From Eubacterium oxidoreducens (GTDB lineage Bacteria; Bacillota; Clostridia; Lachnospirales; Lachnospiraceae), in the NCBI RefSeq assembly GCF_900104415.1, contig NZ_FMXR01000011.1:1-64000 (forward strand): a stretch of DNA of 64,000 nucleotides, written 5' to 3'. This document shows positions 34,753-43,487 of this stretch, one piece after another. The first letter of the stretch is position 1, and the number at the start of each line of letters is the position of its first letter. The position numbers were made by a program, and so were the translations under genes. The notes below the pieces were generated by a model, which was given only the letters and a program-made list of their open reading frames with translations, did not search any database and had not been told where the DNA came from.

Positions 34753-35622
34753 ATGAAAAAGACGAACTTAATAGGCTTGATAATATTAATCGTGGCAATT
34801 GCCGCCGCGGCATTTATGACCTATCGCAGGATGCAGTCGGGGGATGGAATGGCACCGATTATCAGAATGAGCGATACGAAGATTGAAATATCGGTTGAAG
34901 ATGATGAAAGCGTTATTTTAGATGGAGTGAGTGCAACTGATGTTACGGATGGAGATGTGACCGATTCACTGGTTGTGGAAAAAATTTCTGCATTTATGGA
35001 AGATGGCAGAAGAATCGCAACACTTGCAGCATTTGATTCCGATAATGAGGTGGGAGTAGCGACCAGGGAGATTGTATATACGGATTACAAGCCGACTAGA
35101 ATATCGATTACAGAACCGCTTGTGTTCACACTCAATACGACCTCGTTTTTAGAAGGGGTTACGGCAAAAGACTGTTTAGATGGGGATTTGTCGGGGCAAC
35201 TAAAGTTCTCAGATTCCGGGCAGATTGAGACGGATGCGGCAGGTGTCTATGATATGCAGCTTGAAGTTACGAACTCGGCAGGAGATATTAGTAGACTTCC
35301 AATAAAGATTACGATGATGTCATCGGAATCGATGGCGAACACACCGGTGATTTATTTAAAAAACTTTGTAAAATATGTTAATGTTGGAGATTCTATAGAT
35401 TATGAAAGTCTGATTAAAAAATGTGAATATCTGGGCGTAGAATATGAAGCGGTAGAAGGAAAATCAGTGGGAGAATCGACGATTGGCCGTAGCAAGTTTG
35501 CAATCGACACTTCTGATGTGGATCTTAATACGCCGGGAAATTATATTGTTACATATACAGTCTCAATTAATGATAGTTCAAAAGCGAAGGCATATTTATA
35601 TGTTGTAGTGGAGGATGAGTAA
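34753..35622 (+). CDS. Membrane-anchored protein with cadherin/Ig-like repeats
   Basis: One N-terminal helix (about 5-24) anchors about 260 extracellular residues. At least two Ig-like (DUF5011/HYR-like) repeats can be seen, each with a VSATDVTDGDVTDSL or VTAKDCLDGDLSGQL stretch. No enzyme motif is visible. It is in the same operon as the phosphatase and the kinases, its stop overlapping the first kinase start (TAATG), so a structural or wall-sensing role in capsule export is possible but inferred. Confidence 0.7.
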   Translation: MKKTNLIGLIILIVAIAAAAFMTYRRMQSGDGMAPIIRMSDTKIEISVEDDESVILDGVSATDVTDGDVTDSLVVEKISAFMEDGRRIATLAAFDSDNEVGVATREIVYTDYKPTRISITEPLVFTLNTTSFLEGVTAKDCLDGDLSGQLKFSDSGQIETDAAGVYDMQLEVTNSAGDISRLPIKITMMSSESMANTPVIYLKNFVKYVNVGDSIDYESLIKKCEYLGVEYEAVEGKSVGESTIGRSKFAIDTSDVDLNTPGNYIVTYTVSINDSSKAKAYLYVVVEDE

Positions 35623-37079
35623 TGCAGTTTGAAGAGAGAAATGAAGAACCGGTTCAACTCTTTCGGTTTAATGGCTATACTGTCGGAAGAGATATAATTA
35701 AACATATGAAAATGATCATCATGATTTCCGTTGCAGCGATGCTGCTCATGTATGCTTATTTGGCATATACCTATGCGGAAACCTATACGATGACGACAAC
35801 GTTTACGGTTGTGTCGGCGTCAACGGAGAATGATGCATATACCAATATACAAAGTGCGTCAACAACGGCGACCTCGTTTCAGACGATTTTGAGTAATAGT
35901 GTTGTACAGGAAGCTGTGGCAAAGGCTGCGGGAATGGATAGTATTCCGGGAACGGTAACGACTTCTCTTGTGGAAAATACGAATCTGATGACACTAAGTG
36001 TTACCGAATCAAGTCCGAAGATGACGTATGCGGTGATGAATGCAATTTTGGATAATTACTCAAGTGTATCAGATAAAGTGTTAGGAAGCGTTATCATGAC
36101 AATTTTAGATCAAAGTGACATTCCAACACAGCCGGATGCTGCATTTGCACCGGCAAATGCAATGGTTAAAATGTTTATCATCGTATTTTGCCTGATGCTT
36201 GTTATTGTAGCATTTGGTTCAACTTTTCAAGATGCCATTCGTGCTGAGAATGAGGTGGAAAAGAAGATTGACACAAAACGTCTTGGAACATTGTATCATG
36301 AAAAGAAATATAAGACATTTACCAGACGCAGTAAGAAAAAGAAACGAAGCATATTGATAACCGATCCAACAGTCAGCTTTTCGTATTCTGAGGCGGTTCG
36401 AAGAATGGTATCGAGAGTTCGCAACAAGATGAATCATAGAAATTCCAAAGTGCTTATGGTTACATCCGTTCTTGAAAATGAAGGTAAATCTACAGTGGCT
36501 GTGAACCTGGCACTTGAACTTGTTGAAGAAGAGCAGAAAGTTTTGTTGATTGATGGTGATTTTAGAAAACCGGCACTTTACAAGGTGCTCCAGATTGATC
36601 CAAAAGAAGTAACCGATCTGGGGGAGGTGCTCAATCACAAGATTTCTCCTAAGAATATGATTTACCAAAAAGAGAATTCCAATCTGCATCTTTTGTTGAA
36701 TACTGTAATATATCCGAATTCGACAGAACTTTTATCACAGGGACTTTTAGAACGGATTATCGGTGAATTAAAAAGAGAATATGATTATATTATCATCGAT
36801 TGTTCGCCGATGGCATTGGTTGCGGATGCGGAGGAAATGCTTAATATGGTTGACAATACGCTTTTGGTTGTACGTCAACATTATGCCAATGTAAGAGATA
36901 TCAATGATGCGATTGATATTATTAACTCAAGAAAAGAAAAATTAATCGGCTGTGTATTTAATAATGTTGGCGGCAATCGGGTATCCCTGACACATGGCGG
37001 ACAAGGATATGGCGAATATGGAAACTATGGTTATGGTCGCTATCATCAATATGATCACAGCGAGAGGGAGGGTGAGTAG
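35622..37079 (+). CDS. Fused Wzz domain and BY-type tyrosine kinase, first copy
   Basis: The protein combines a chain-length (Wzz/CpsC) domain with two helices (about 31-50 and 186-207) and a cytoplasmic tyrosine kinase (CpsD-like). The kinase part has Walker A TSVLENEGKSTVAVN, Walker A' LLIDGDFRKP and Walker B YIIIDCSP. The C-terminus carries a Tyr cluster (GYGEYGNYGYGRYHQY) that would be autophosphorylated. Most Firmicutes keep these two parts on separate proteins; fusion is the Wzc-like arrangement. 485 residues. Confidence 0.9.
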   Translation: MQFEERNEEPVQLFRFNGYTVGRDIIKHMKMIIMISVAAMLLMYAYLAYTYAETYTMTTTFTVVSASTENDAYTNIQSASTTATSFQTILSNSVVQEAVAKAAGMDSIPGTVTTSLVENTNLMTLSVTESSPKMTYAVMNAILDNYSSVSDKVLGSVIMTILDQSDIPTQPDAAFAPANAMVKMFIIVFCLMLVIVAFGSTFQDAIRAENEVEKKIDTKRLGTLYHEKKYKTFTRRSKKKKRSILITDPTVSFSYSEAVRRMVSRVRNKMNHRNSKVLMVTSVLENEGKSTVAVNLALELVEEEQKVLLIDGDFRKPALYKVLQIDPKEVTDLGEVLNHKISPKNMIYQKENSNLHLLLNTVIYPNSTELLSQGLLERIIGELKREYDYIIIDCSPMALVADAEEMLNMVDNTLLVVRQHYANVRDINDAIDIINSRKEKLIGCVFNNVGGNRVSLTHGGQGYGEYGNYGYGRYHQYDHSEREGE

Positions 37080-37080
37080 T

Positions 37081-38583
37081 ATGGCAGAGTATTCTTCAAG
37101 ACAAGGCACGGCACCTTCCGCGATTGATTTGGGAACAATTGTTGATGATGTATGGAAGGGATTTTGGCGAATCTGGTGGCTGTTGCTTGTAATAATCAGT
37201 ATTTGTGCAACTCTTTTTTATACACATGTCAAGATGGTATATGAGCCGAAATATACCGCCGAAGCAACCTATCTGGTAACGGCGGCGAGCTATTATGGAT
37301 ACACAGAGAGCTATTATAATGAAACAACAGCATCGGGCCTTGCAACTTCTTTGGAGTACGTCTTAAACAGTACCGTCATGCAAAAAACGGTAGCAGAAGC
37401 ACTGGATATGGAGTCGGTTCCCGGTACAATTGCTGTAGCAGTAGTAGAAGAGACCAATATGATTACCATAAAGGCAACCGCAGATAGTGCGCAGATGGCA
37501 TATAATATTTTGCAGGCAGTGATAGAATCTTATCCAATCGTAGCAGAATCAGTAATCGGCTCAACTACGCTTGAAGTAATGAGTGAAAGCGGTGTGCCTA
37601 CAGCACCAAGTAATGAGGATTGGTCACATGGAGCAGCCAAAACCGGAATTTTAATAGGGTTTGTCATTGATATTTTGGTATTGTTTGTATATTCCATGAC
37701 CAAAAGAACGATACGGAAAGAAAAAGACTTTGCCAAAATATTAAATGTAAAATGTATTGCGGCAATTCCACATGTGCGATTTAAAAAGCGTGGAAAGAAT
37801 GCTTCTAAGAATGTAGAACTTGTATTGATGGACAACTTCAGAGTGCCACCCGGATTTGTGGAGGCGATGCGCTCTGTACGACGAAGAATTGAAAATCACA
37901 GTCTTGATACCAAAAAGAACATATATCTGGTTACAAGTGCGCTTCCGGAAGAAGGGAAGAGTACGGTGGCTGCCAATATTGCATTGTCATTGGCGTTAAA
38001 GGGTGAGAAAGTGGTCATTGTGGATATGGATCTTCGAAATCCATCCTTGGCAGATAGCTTCGCATTGGAGTCCGTAAAATGTGGAACCATTGATGTGTTA
38101 AAAGGACGAAAAGAGATACAGGATGCTTTGGTTCAATACAAAGATACTTCACTTGAAATACTGCCCGGAGGAAAAGCAATTTCAAAAACTTCTAGAGTGC
38201 TGAGCTCTGAAAAAGTGGGAAATCTAATCCGCACTCTCCAAAAAGAATATGATTATGTCATTTTGGATACTCCACCATGTGCATTGTTAAATGATGCAAC
38301 CATGGTTGCATCACAAGCACAAGCCGCTATTTTTGTTGTGCGTCAGGATTATGCGAGAGTGGATCGTATTTATGAAGGAATCGAGAACCTGGCGGAAACC
38401 GGCGTGGATATTATGGGGTGTCTGTTAAATGGAGCAGAAGTTGGACTTACCGGTACCGGATATTCCAAATCCTATTCGTATGCCAGATATGGCTATGGAC
38501 ATGGTGAGAAGCGCTATGGATATGGTTATGGAGGTTATGGAATAAAGGAAGATGAGGAAAAAAAGTCGGAGAATAACAAGTAG
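37081..38583 (+). CDS. Fused Wzz domain and BY-type tyrosine kinase, second copy
   Basis: A paralogue of the preceding gene: two helices around an extracellular Wzz domain, then a kinase with TSALPEEGKSTVAAN, VDMDLRNPSL and YVILDTPP, and a Tyr-rich end (YSYARYGYGHGEKRYGYGYGGYG). The start is ATG 37081, seven bases after GGGAGGGTG; an ATG at 36994 lies inside the previous gene. It starts one base after the previous stop. The two copies differ in the N-terminal part, which argues for distinct roles or partner exchange. 500 residues. Confidence 0.9.
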   Translation: MAEYSSRQGTAPSAIDLGTIVDDVWKGFWRIWWLLLVIISICATLFYTHVKMVYEPKYTAEATYLVTAASYYGYTESYYNETTASGLATSLEYVLNSTVMQKTVAEALDMESVPGTIAVAVVEETNMITIKATADSAQMAYNILQAVIESYPIVAESVIGSTTLEVMSESGVPTAPSNEDWSHGAAKTGILIGFVIDILVLFVYSMTKRTIRKEKDFAKILNVKCIAAIPHVRFKKRGKNASKNVELVLMDNFRVPPGFVEAMRSVRRRIENHSLDTKKNIYLVTSALPEEGKSTVAANIALSLALKGEKVVIVDMDLRNPSLADSFALESVKCGTIDVLKGRKEIQDALVQYKDTSLEILPGGKAISKTSRVLSSEKVGNLIRTLQKEYDYVILDTPPCALLNDATMVASQAQAAIFVVRQDYARVDRIYEGIENLAETGVDIMGCLLNGAEVGLTGTGYSKSYSYARYGYGHGEKRYGYGYGGYGIKEDEEKKSENNK

Positions 38584-38608
38584 TAGGACAGAAGTCCCAA
38601 AAACGAAC

Positions 38609-38637
38609 TTGACTTTTTGGCCTATACCAATTATGCT
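38609..38637 (+). promoter_or_regulatory. Possible promoter of the HExxH protease gene
   Basis: TTGACT (38609-38614) and TATGCT (38632-38637) are 17 bases apart, in the 134-base gap before the protease start. Confidence 0.45.
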
Positions 38638-38717
38638 TATTACAAAATATAACAAGTGATATGATAGTTATACTAGATTCATAAAACTCGAGGATGAGTT
38701 TGAAAGGATTGATGGAT

Positions 38718-39668
38718 ATGAAGAAGAAGATTGTAAATGCAGCAATTGGAGGGTGTATTTTAGCAGCGCTTGCAGTTGGTCAGGTGGTTTATAGCGGAGC
38801 GGATAAACAAACACAAGCCTCTAAGGAGAATGTACAGGTAGAAGAGGAAGCTGCGATGGAGACAGCGCAGGCATCCGAGACGGATACTATAGAAGATTTT
38901 GAGGATGAAGTTACAGAAGAAGAAGGAACAGTTACCGCAGAAGATGATGAAGAAATTATCTTAGAGGAAGAAGTTCCATTATCTGATGGTGATAAGATTA
39001 CGAAGACAACTGAGACGTTGTCTAAGAAGACAAGCACAAAGACCAAGACGCTTAGTTCTAAATCAAAGAAATCAAAGACGAAGAAGAAAACACAGGTAAA
39101 GTGGAAGAAGGTAACTTCTACAAGCCGAACAGCCAAAATCTGTAAGAAAACTACGACAACAACTGTTAAGGAGACAATCTATAAAAAGGGATCGAAGAAG
39201 GCTAAAGTTAAGACCACTGTTACAACAGTGCTTGAGACAACAACAACGGTTACTGAGAATGGAGAATATGATATTGCAGCATATGCTAAGAAAGCAGATT
39301 CGAAATTGATTAGCTTGTTCAAGAGCAATGGATATAAATTTATCATTGATTCATCGCTTAGCAAGACCGGTGTATTCTCACCTTCAAAAAAATCGATTTC
39401 GCTTGCTTACCACAGTGATGTTATATATCATGAACTTGGTCATTATCTTGCTTATGTTACAGGTAAGTCAGACAAGAGTACAGAGTTTGCAGCAATATAT
39501 GAAGAGGAAAAAGAGGATTATGCGGGATCTAATGCTGCATATGTAACCTCGACAGCAGCTGAATATTTTGCTCAAAGTTACCGTATCTATTGTACGGATT
39601 CGGCAAAATTAAAGAATTCATGCCCGAAGACTTATGAATTTATTGAAGACAGATTGGCAGAATTATAA
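38718..39668 (+). CDS. Secreted zinc metalloprotease, anthrax-lethal-factor/PPEP-like
   Basis: A signal peptide (1-25) is followed by an acidic segment, a long Lys/Thr/Ser-rich segment (about 95-165) and a compact C-terminal protease domain. The zinc motif HELGH is at residues 238-242 and a downstream E282 in AAEYFAQSY is the likely third ligand, the pattern of ATLF-like and Pro-Pro endopeptidase families. ATG 38718 has AAAGGA at a good distance. The target may be a surface protein, as for PPEPs, but no Pro-Pro site was searched for. Confidence 0.75.
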   Translation: MKKKIVNAAIGGCILAALAVGQVVYSGADKQTQASKENVQVEEEAAMETAQASETDTIEDFEDEVTEEEGTVTAEDDEEIILEEEVPLSDGDKITKTTETLSKKTSTKTKTLSSKSKKSKTKKKTQVKWKKVTSTSRTAKICKKTTTTTVKETIYKKGSKKAKVKTTVTTVLETTTTVTENGEYDIAAYAKKADSKLISLFKSNGYKFIIDSSLSKTGVFSPSKKSISLAYHSDVIYHELGHYLAYVTGKSDKSTEFAAIYEEEKEDYAGSNAAYVTSTAAEYFAQSYRIYCTDSAKLKNSCPKTYEFIEDRLAEL

Positions 39669-39750
39669 AAAGAAATGAAGTATCGTTTGTAATTCTTAAG
39701 CGGAAAGCGATAGATTTGCAAGAGACTTAGGATGGGGTCTTGTGATCAGG

Positions 39751-39784
39751 AAAAAAAGGTTTGCTCTAAGGAGCAAGCCTTTTT
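39751..39784 (+). terminator. Terminator after the protease gene
   Basis: AAAAAAGGTTTGCTC pairs with GAGCAAGCCTTTTT around a TAAG loop, one G-U pair, ending in T5. Confidence 0.85.
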
Positions 39785-39846
39785 CTTTACTTGTGGTTGA
39801 AAAACAAAAGAATTATAATAGAATTAATGATAGCAGGAGAGAAAAT

Positions 39847-40776
39847 ATGAAAAAATTGATTCATAAATCTTGTATGATTGTTCTGTTGATAATTGGTATA
39901 ACAGTGATGTGCAGTTGCTCAGAAAATACACAACCAAGTGAGACAAGTGATTCGTCATCGGGCGGCTATGAAGTTCCGGAGTTTTTGGATGCGCAATTTT
40001 CAGAGGAAGAAGCTACGGAATATGAAGACGGAAATATTGAGATTGATGAGACCAAGCTGTCATATGGTTATCTTGCAATGAAAGCAGAAAAAGACAATGA
40101 ATTAAAACTTAAGATTACGCATGATGAGGAGAGTTATATTTACGATTTTGAAAATGATGGGACAGTACAGTTTTTTCCGTTAAATATGGGAGATGGAGAG
40201 TATGAGGTTATACTTCTTGAATTCATTTCTGAGGGAAAATATGCTAAGAGTTTTTCCATTGACTATGATGTGGCAATGGAAAATGAGTTTGATCCATACA
40301 TCAGACCTAACAAAGTTGTGAATTATACGGCCGACTCAGAGTGTGTACAATTAGCAAAAAAACTTGCGACGAAAGCGAGCGATGATGCGCAGTTGGTATC
40401 TATCGTATATGAATATCTGTGTGATCACGTCACCTATGATGATGAAAAGGCAGCCACAGTGGAAGCCGGTTATCTGCCGACTCCGGACGAAACGCTTGAG
40501 AGTGGGAAGGGGATTTGCTTTGATTATGCTGCGCTTGCCGCATCTATGTTTCGGAGTATGGGAATTCCGTGCCAGCTTATTACGGGATATGTATCACCAA
40601 GTAATGTCTATCATGCTTGGAATAAAGTATATTTAGAATCACAAGGTTGGGTGACGGTTGAAATTGCAGCCGATGCTAAAAACTGGAATCGGATTGATAT
40701 TACATTTGCCGCTAGTGGTGTGGATACAGAGAATTTAGACGATGATACCTTATATACACAGCGATATACTTATTAA
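39847..40776 (+). CDS. Transglutaminase-like lipoprotein
   Basis: A signal peptide with lipobox (VMCSC) anchors the protein. The C-terminal half is a transglutaminase-like domain: C224 in GKGICFDYAALAA, His in VYHAWNKVYL and an Asp about 15 residues later. Such bacterial proteins are often cysteine proteases or cross-linking enzymes of the wall. The open frame starts at 39742, but that part reads through the terminator; ATG 39847 with GGAG is the true start. It precedes the pilus-like operon by 17 bases. 309 residues. Confidence 0.85.
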   Translation: MKKLIHKSCMIVLLIIGITVMCSCSENTQPSETSDSSSGGYEVPEFLDAQFSEEEATEYEDGNIEIDETKLSYGYLAMKAEKDNELKLKITHDEESYIYDFENDGTVQFFPLNMGDGEYEVILLEFISEGKYAKSFSIDYDVAMENEFDPYIRPNKVVNYTADSECVQLAKKLATKASDDAQLVSIVYEYLCDHVTYDDEKAATVEAGYLPTPDETLESGKGICFDYAALAASMFRSMGIPCQLITGYVSPSNVYHAWNKVYLESQGWVTVEIAADAKNWNRIDITFAASGVDTENLDDDTLYTQRYTY

Positions 40777-40793
40777 CTAATGGAGGAGTATTC

Positions 40794-41837
40794 ATGGCAG
40801 AAAAGCAGATTGATTACGCATATGTCAGTGTGTTTTGTGAAAATGTAGCAATGATGCTTTCGGGGGGAATTGTACCGGAAGAGGCAATCGGTTTGTTGAT
40901 GGATGATTCGGATAAGAACCGATATTATGATGAATTAAAGGAAATTCAAAAGAAACTTGTTCTTGGACAGGGAATGGCAGACGCAGTCTGGGAATGCGAT
41001 TTCCTTCCGGAATATGCAAAACAGATGATTCGCATAGGAGAACAGTCCGGAAGGATGGATAAGGCTTTGGATGCCCTGGCAGATTATTATAAAAAACAGG
41101 ATGATATTGTTGCGAGGCTGAAGGCGTCGGTGGTTTATCCGTTTATATTGCTACTTTTAATGTGCGCAGTTTTAATTGTAATGGTTTCAAAGGTGCTGCC
41201 GGTCTTTATTGGAGTGTATGAGAATCTTGCAGGAACGATTTCGGGGTCTTCCTATGCGTATGTATCCGTTGCGATTGTGGTGGGAATTGTTGCGCTTGTA
41301 ATTACAATTGTAATGGCAGCAAGCCTGTTGATTGGTATGCTGATGTATCGAACGGCAAAAGGAAGAATAAAAATTTCACATTTTTTACAACAATCAAAAA
41401 TGACAAAGTCAGCCTCGTATAAGATGGCGCTGGCACAATGTCTGCAGGCATTGAGTACATTGGTGGCCAGCGGTATGAATACGGATGAAGCACTGTATCA
41501 TACGGAAAAAACAATTGTTCATAAACAATTGAAGGAAAGAATTGGACTGGTGCTTGAAGATATGAAACAAGCCCATTCCCTTGCACAGGCATTTTATGAT
41601 AGACAGATTATTCCGCCTTTGTATGCGCGCATGTTAATTACGGGCACACATTCCGGAAAGATTGACCAGGCGTTAGTGGAAGTGTCAGATACAATAAGTG
41701 AGAATGCCGCACAAGAAGTAACCGGTGTGATCGATAAGGTAGAACCATTACTGACAGGTTTTTTGACAGCTGCAATTGGAATCACATTGCTTAGTGTTAT
41801 GCTTCCGCTTATTGGAATACTTGGAACGATAGGATAA
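40794..41837 (+). CDS. Type II secretion/type IV pilus platform protein (PilC/GspF)
   Basis: This inner-membrane platform protein has two repeated GspF domains (starts near ENVAMMLSGGIVPEEAI and QALSTLVASGMNTDEAL) and three membrane helices (about 112-135, 160-185, 322-345). Length 347 residues is near normal. It starts an operon with four small membrane proteins and a PilT-type ATPase, all on the plus strand with overlaps or gaps of a few bases. Confidence 0.9.
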   Translation: MAEKQIDYAYVSVFCENVAMMLSGGIVPEEAIGLLMDDSDKNRYYDELKEIQKKLVLGQGMADAVWECDFLPEYAKQMIRIGEQSGRMDKALDALADYYKKQDDIVARLKASVVYPFILLLLMCAVLIVMVSKVLPVFIGVYENLAGTISGSSYAYVSVAIVVGIVALVITIVMAASLLIGMLMYRTAKGRIKISHFLQQSKMTKSASYKMALAQCLQALSTLVASGMNTDEALYHTEKTIVHKQLKERIGLVLEDMKQAHSLAQAFYDRQIIPPLYARMLITGTHSGKIDQALVEVSDTISENAAQEVTGVIDKVEPLLTGFLTAAIGITLLSVMLPLIGILGTIG

Positions 41838-41842
41838 AGAAG

Positions 41843-42169
41843 ATGTATGTAGAGAAAAGATCGCCAAAGCAAAATAAAATACGGATATGCGTAGCTTTCG
41901 TTGTTGCAGCGATATGTGTGGTGATTGTTTTTGGCATCATCTATTCGCTTCACGCAAATCAGATAGAGCAGCAAAAAGAAGAGCTTGAAAAAACGATTTT
42001 AGAAGCTTGCGTACAATGTTATGCCGTAGAAGGCATTTATCCGGAAAATATTTCCTATTTGGAAGAAAATTATGGTGTTGTTATTAATCATGATAAATTT
42101 GTGATATCTTACGAAGCATATTCAGCAAATCTGCTTCCGGAAGTAAGAGTACTTGTAAAGGGAGAGTAA
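41843..42169 (+). CDS. Small pilin-like membrane protein
   Basis: 108 residues: a basic cytoplasmic start, one helix (about 15-37) and a coiled extracellular part ending in a short beta region. The size, the single N-terminal helix and YPENISYLEENYGV are like pseudopilins or ComGC-type proteins, but the GFTLIE cleavage motif of prepilins is missing. Its role in the PilC/PilT operon is inferred from position. Confidence 0.6.
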   Translation: MYVEKRSPKQNKIRICVAFVVAAICVVIVFGIIYSLHANQIEQQKEELEKTILEACVQCYAVEGIYPENISYLEENYGVVINHDKFVISYEAYSANLLPEVRVLVKGE

Positions 42170-42171
42170 GA

Positions 42172-42663
42172 ATGCCGGCACGAAAAAAGATTCATAGTGC
42201 ATCCATTAGCATGCTAATTTTATATGGGATATTAATTGTGGCACTGCTTTTTTTGACTATGGCTGGGTGTAGACTATATACGGTCTTTACAGATAAACGC
42301 TTGGCTAATGAACAAAAAAGGGCAACCCTTTCCTATCTTCAGGCCAAAGTTGCTTCTTTAGATGCACAAGGAGCGATTACAATTGAAGATGGACCGGAGA
42401 AATGCTCCGATATGTTGGTGCTGGCGGAAGGAGAGACGCAGTATGAAACAAGGATATTTGTATATAACGGTCAGCTGATGGAATTGTTTACAAAGACGAC
42501 GGCTTCTACGGATATTCAGTTGGCTGAAGTGATAACATCGGAAGAAGAATTTGAGATGGAATTAAATGCGGATGGATCACTACTTCGAGTCGAGACATCA
42601 CAGGGAACTGCGATGATGGCAATCCGGAGTGCGAAAGGAGGAACAGATGAAAGGACAAAATAG
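42172..42663 (+). CDS. Small pilin-like membrane protein (DUF4860-like)
   Basis: 163 residues with one N-terminal helix (about 13-34) and a beta-rich extracellular part. It has the size and layout of a minor pilin but no prepilin peptidase site. The ISMLILYGILIVALLFLTMAGCRLYT stretch brings DUF4860 proteins to mind; this is from memory and uncertain. It starts 2 bases after the preceding stop and overlaps the next gene. Confidence 0.55.
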   Translation: MPARKKIHSASISMLILYGILIVALLFLTMAGCRLYTVFTDKRLANEQKRATLSYLQAKVASLDAQGAITIEDGPEKCSDMLVLAEGETQYETRIFVYNGQLMELFTKTTASTDIQLAEVITSEEEFEMELNADGSLLRVETSQGTAMMAIRSAKGGTDERTK

Positions 42664-43093
42664 GAATGCATCTGTTTTCTCATATGGCCTTGAAATGATT
42701 ATCCTGGTATTTATATTCTTGTTGGTCGCCGGTGTTTTGATACAGGTTTATGGGGGATCCATTACAGAAAGCGGAAAGGCTCAGATGCTTCAAGATGGAG
42801 TCAGGATATGCCAAAATGCTGCAGAAGTATATGCATCATCTGCGGATATGGAGGAGGTTGCAGCGTTTTTTGAAGCGGAAAGCAAGGTGGCAGAAGGAAC
42901 CATATGGTTAGATGCAGACACAAAAGCAGTCACAAGCAGTACAGATGCGAAATATAAGTTGGTATATGATTCATCACAGGTGCAAACTGGATTGTGGCAG
43001 GCACATTTTCAGGTGTATACGACAAGTGGTGATCTTGTATATGAATTAACAACAATGAAATATATACCGGAGGTGAGCGCTGATGAGAGGTAA
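42647..43093 (+). CDS. Small pilin-like membrane protein with Glu-containing helix
   Basis: The start is set at ATG 42647, just after AAAGGAGG, rather than at 42629. The 148-residue protein has a helix FSYGLEMIILVFIFLLVAGV whose early Glu recalls the conserved Glu5 of type IV pilins, but no classical cleavage site precedes it. A helical then beta-rich part follows. Overlaps both neighbours. Confidence 0.6.
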   Translation: MKGQNRNASVFSYGLEMIILVFIFLLVAGVLIQVYGGSITESGKAQMLQDGVRICQNAAEVYASSADMEEVAAFFEAESKVAEGTIWLDADTKAVTSSTDAKYKLVYDSSQVQTGLWQAHFQVYTTSGDLVYELTTMKYIPEVSADER

Positions 43094-43487
43094 AAAGGTT
43101 CGCTTAGGTACGGTATTTTTGTTGTTTGTTGTTATTATGATTTGTGTAGCGGTGTTATCCGTTCTTAGTATAATGACGGCAAAAGCAGATTATAAACAGA
43201 CAGCAAAAGCAGCAGAGCATGTAACACAAATTTATGAAAATGAATGTCTAGGGCAGAAGTGGTTAGCGCAAGTCGATGCTTGTTTGCAACAAGAGGGGGA
43301 TTTTGTCTGGCCGGATGGAAGTGTTTATGAAGATGGCGTTTTGAGCATAACAATAGGTGAGAAGCAGCAGTTGTTTATTGCACTACGTATCAATCAGGAG
43401 CAAAAGACCTATGAAATCATACAATGGAAAAATGCTGCAACATGGAGCGAAGATACTTCGTTAGATTTATGGCAGGGGGATAAATAA
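43083..43487 (+). CDS. Small membrane protein of the pilus-like operon
   Basis: 134 residues with one N-terminal helix (about 8-30) and an extracellular region that has two cysteines (about residues 57 and 69) which may form a disulfide. I do not recognise the family. It overlaps the preceding gene by 11 bases and its stop shares its last base with the PilT start (TAATG), so it is co-translated with the ATPase. Confidence 0.55.
   Translation: MRGKKVRLGTVFLLFVVIMICVAVLSVLSIMTAKADYKQTAKAAEHVTQIYENECLGQKWLAQVDACLQQEGDFVWPDGSVYEDGVLSITIGEKQQLFIALRINQEQKTYEIIQWKNAATWSEDTSLDLWQGDK

Noticed and set aside
36994-37080. Upstream extension of the second kinase gene
   Set aside because: It covers the Tyr-rich tail of the first kinase in another frame; ATG 37081 has a clear ribosome site.
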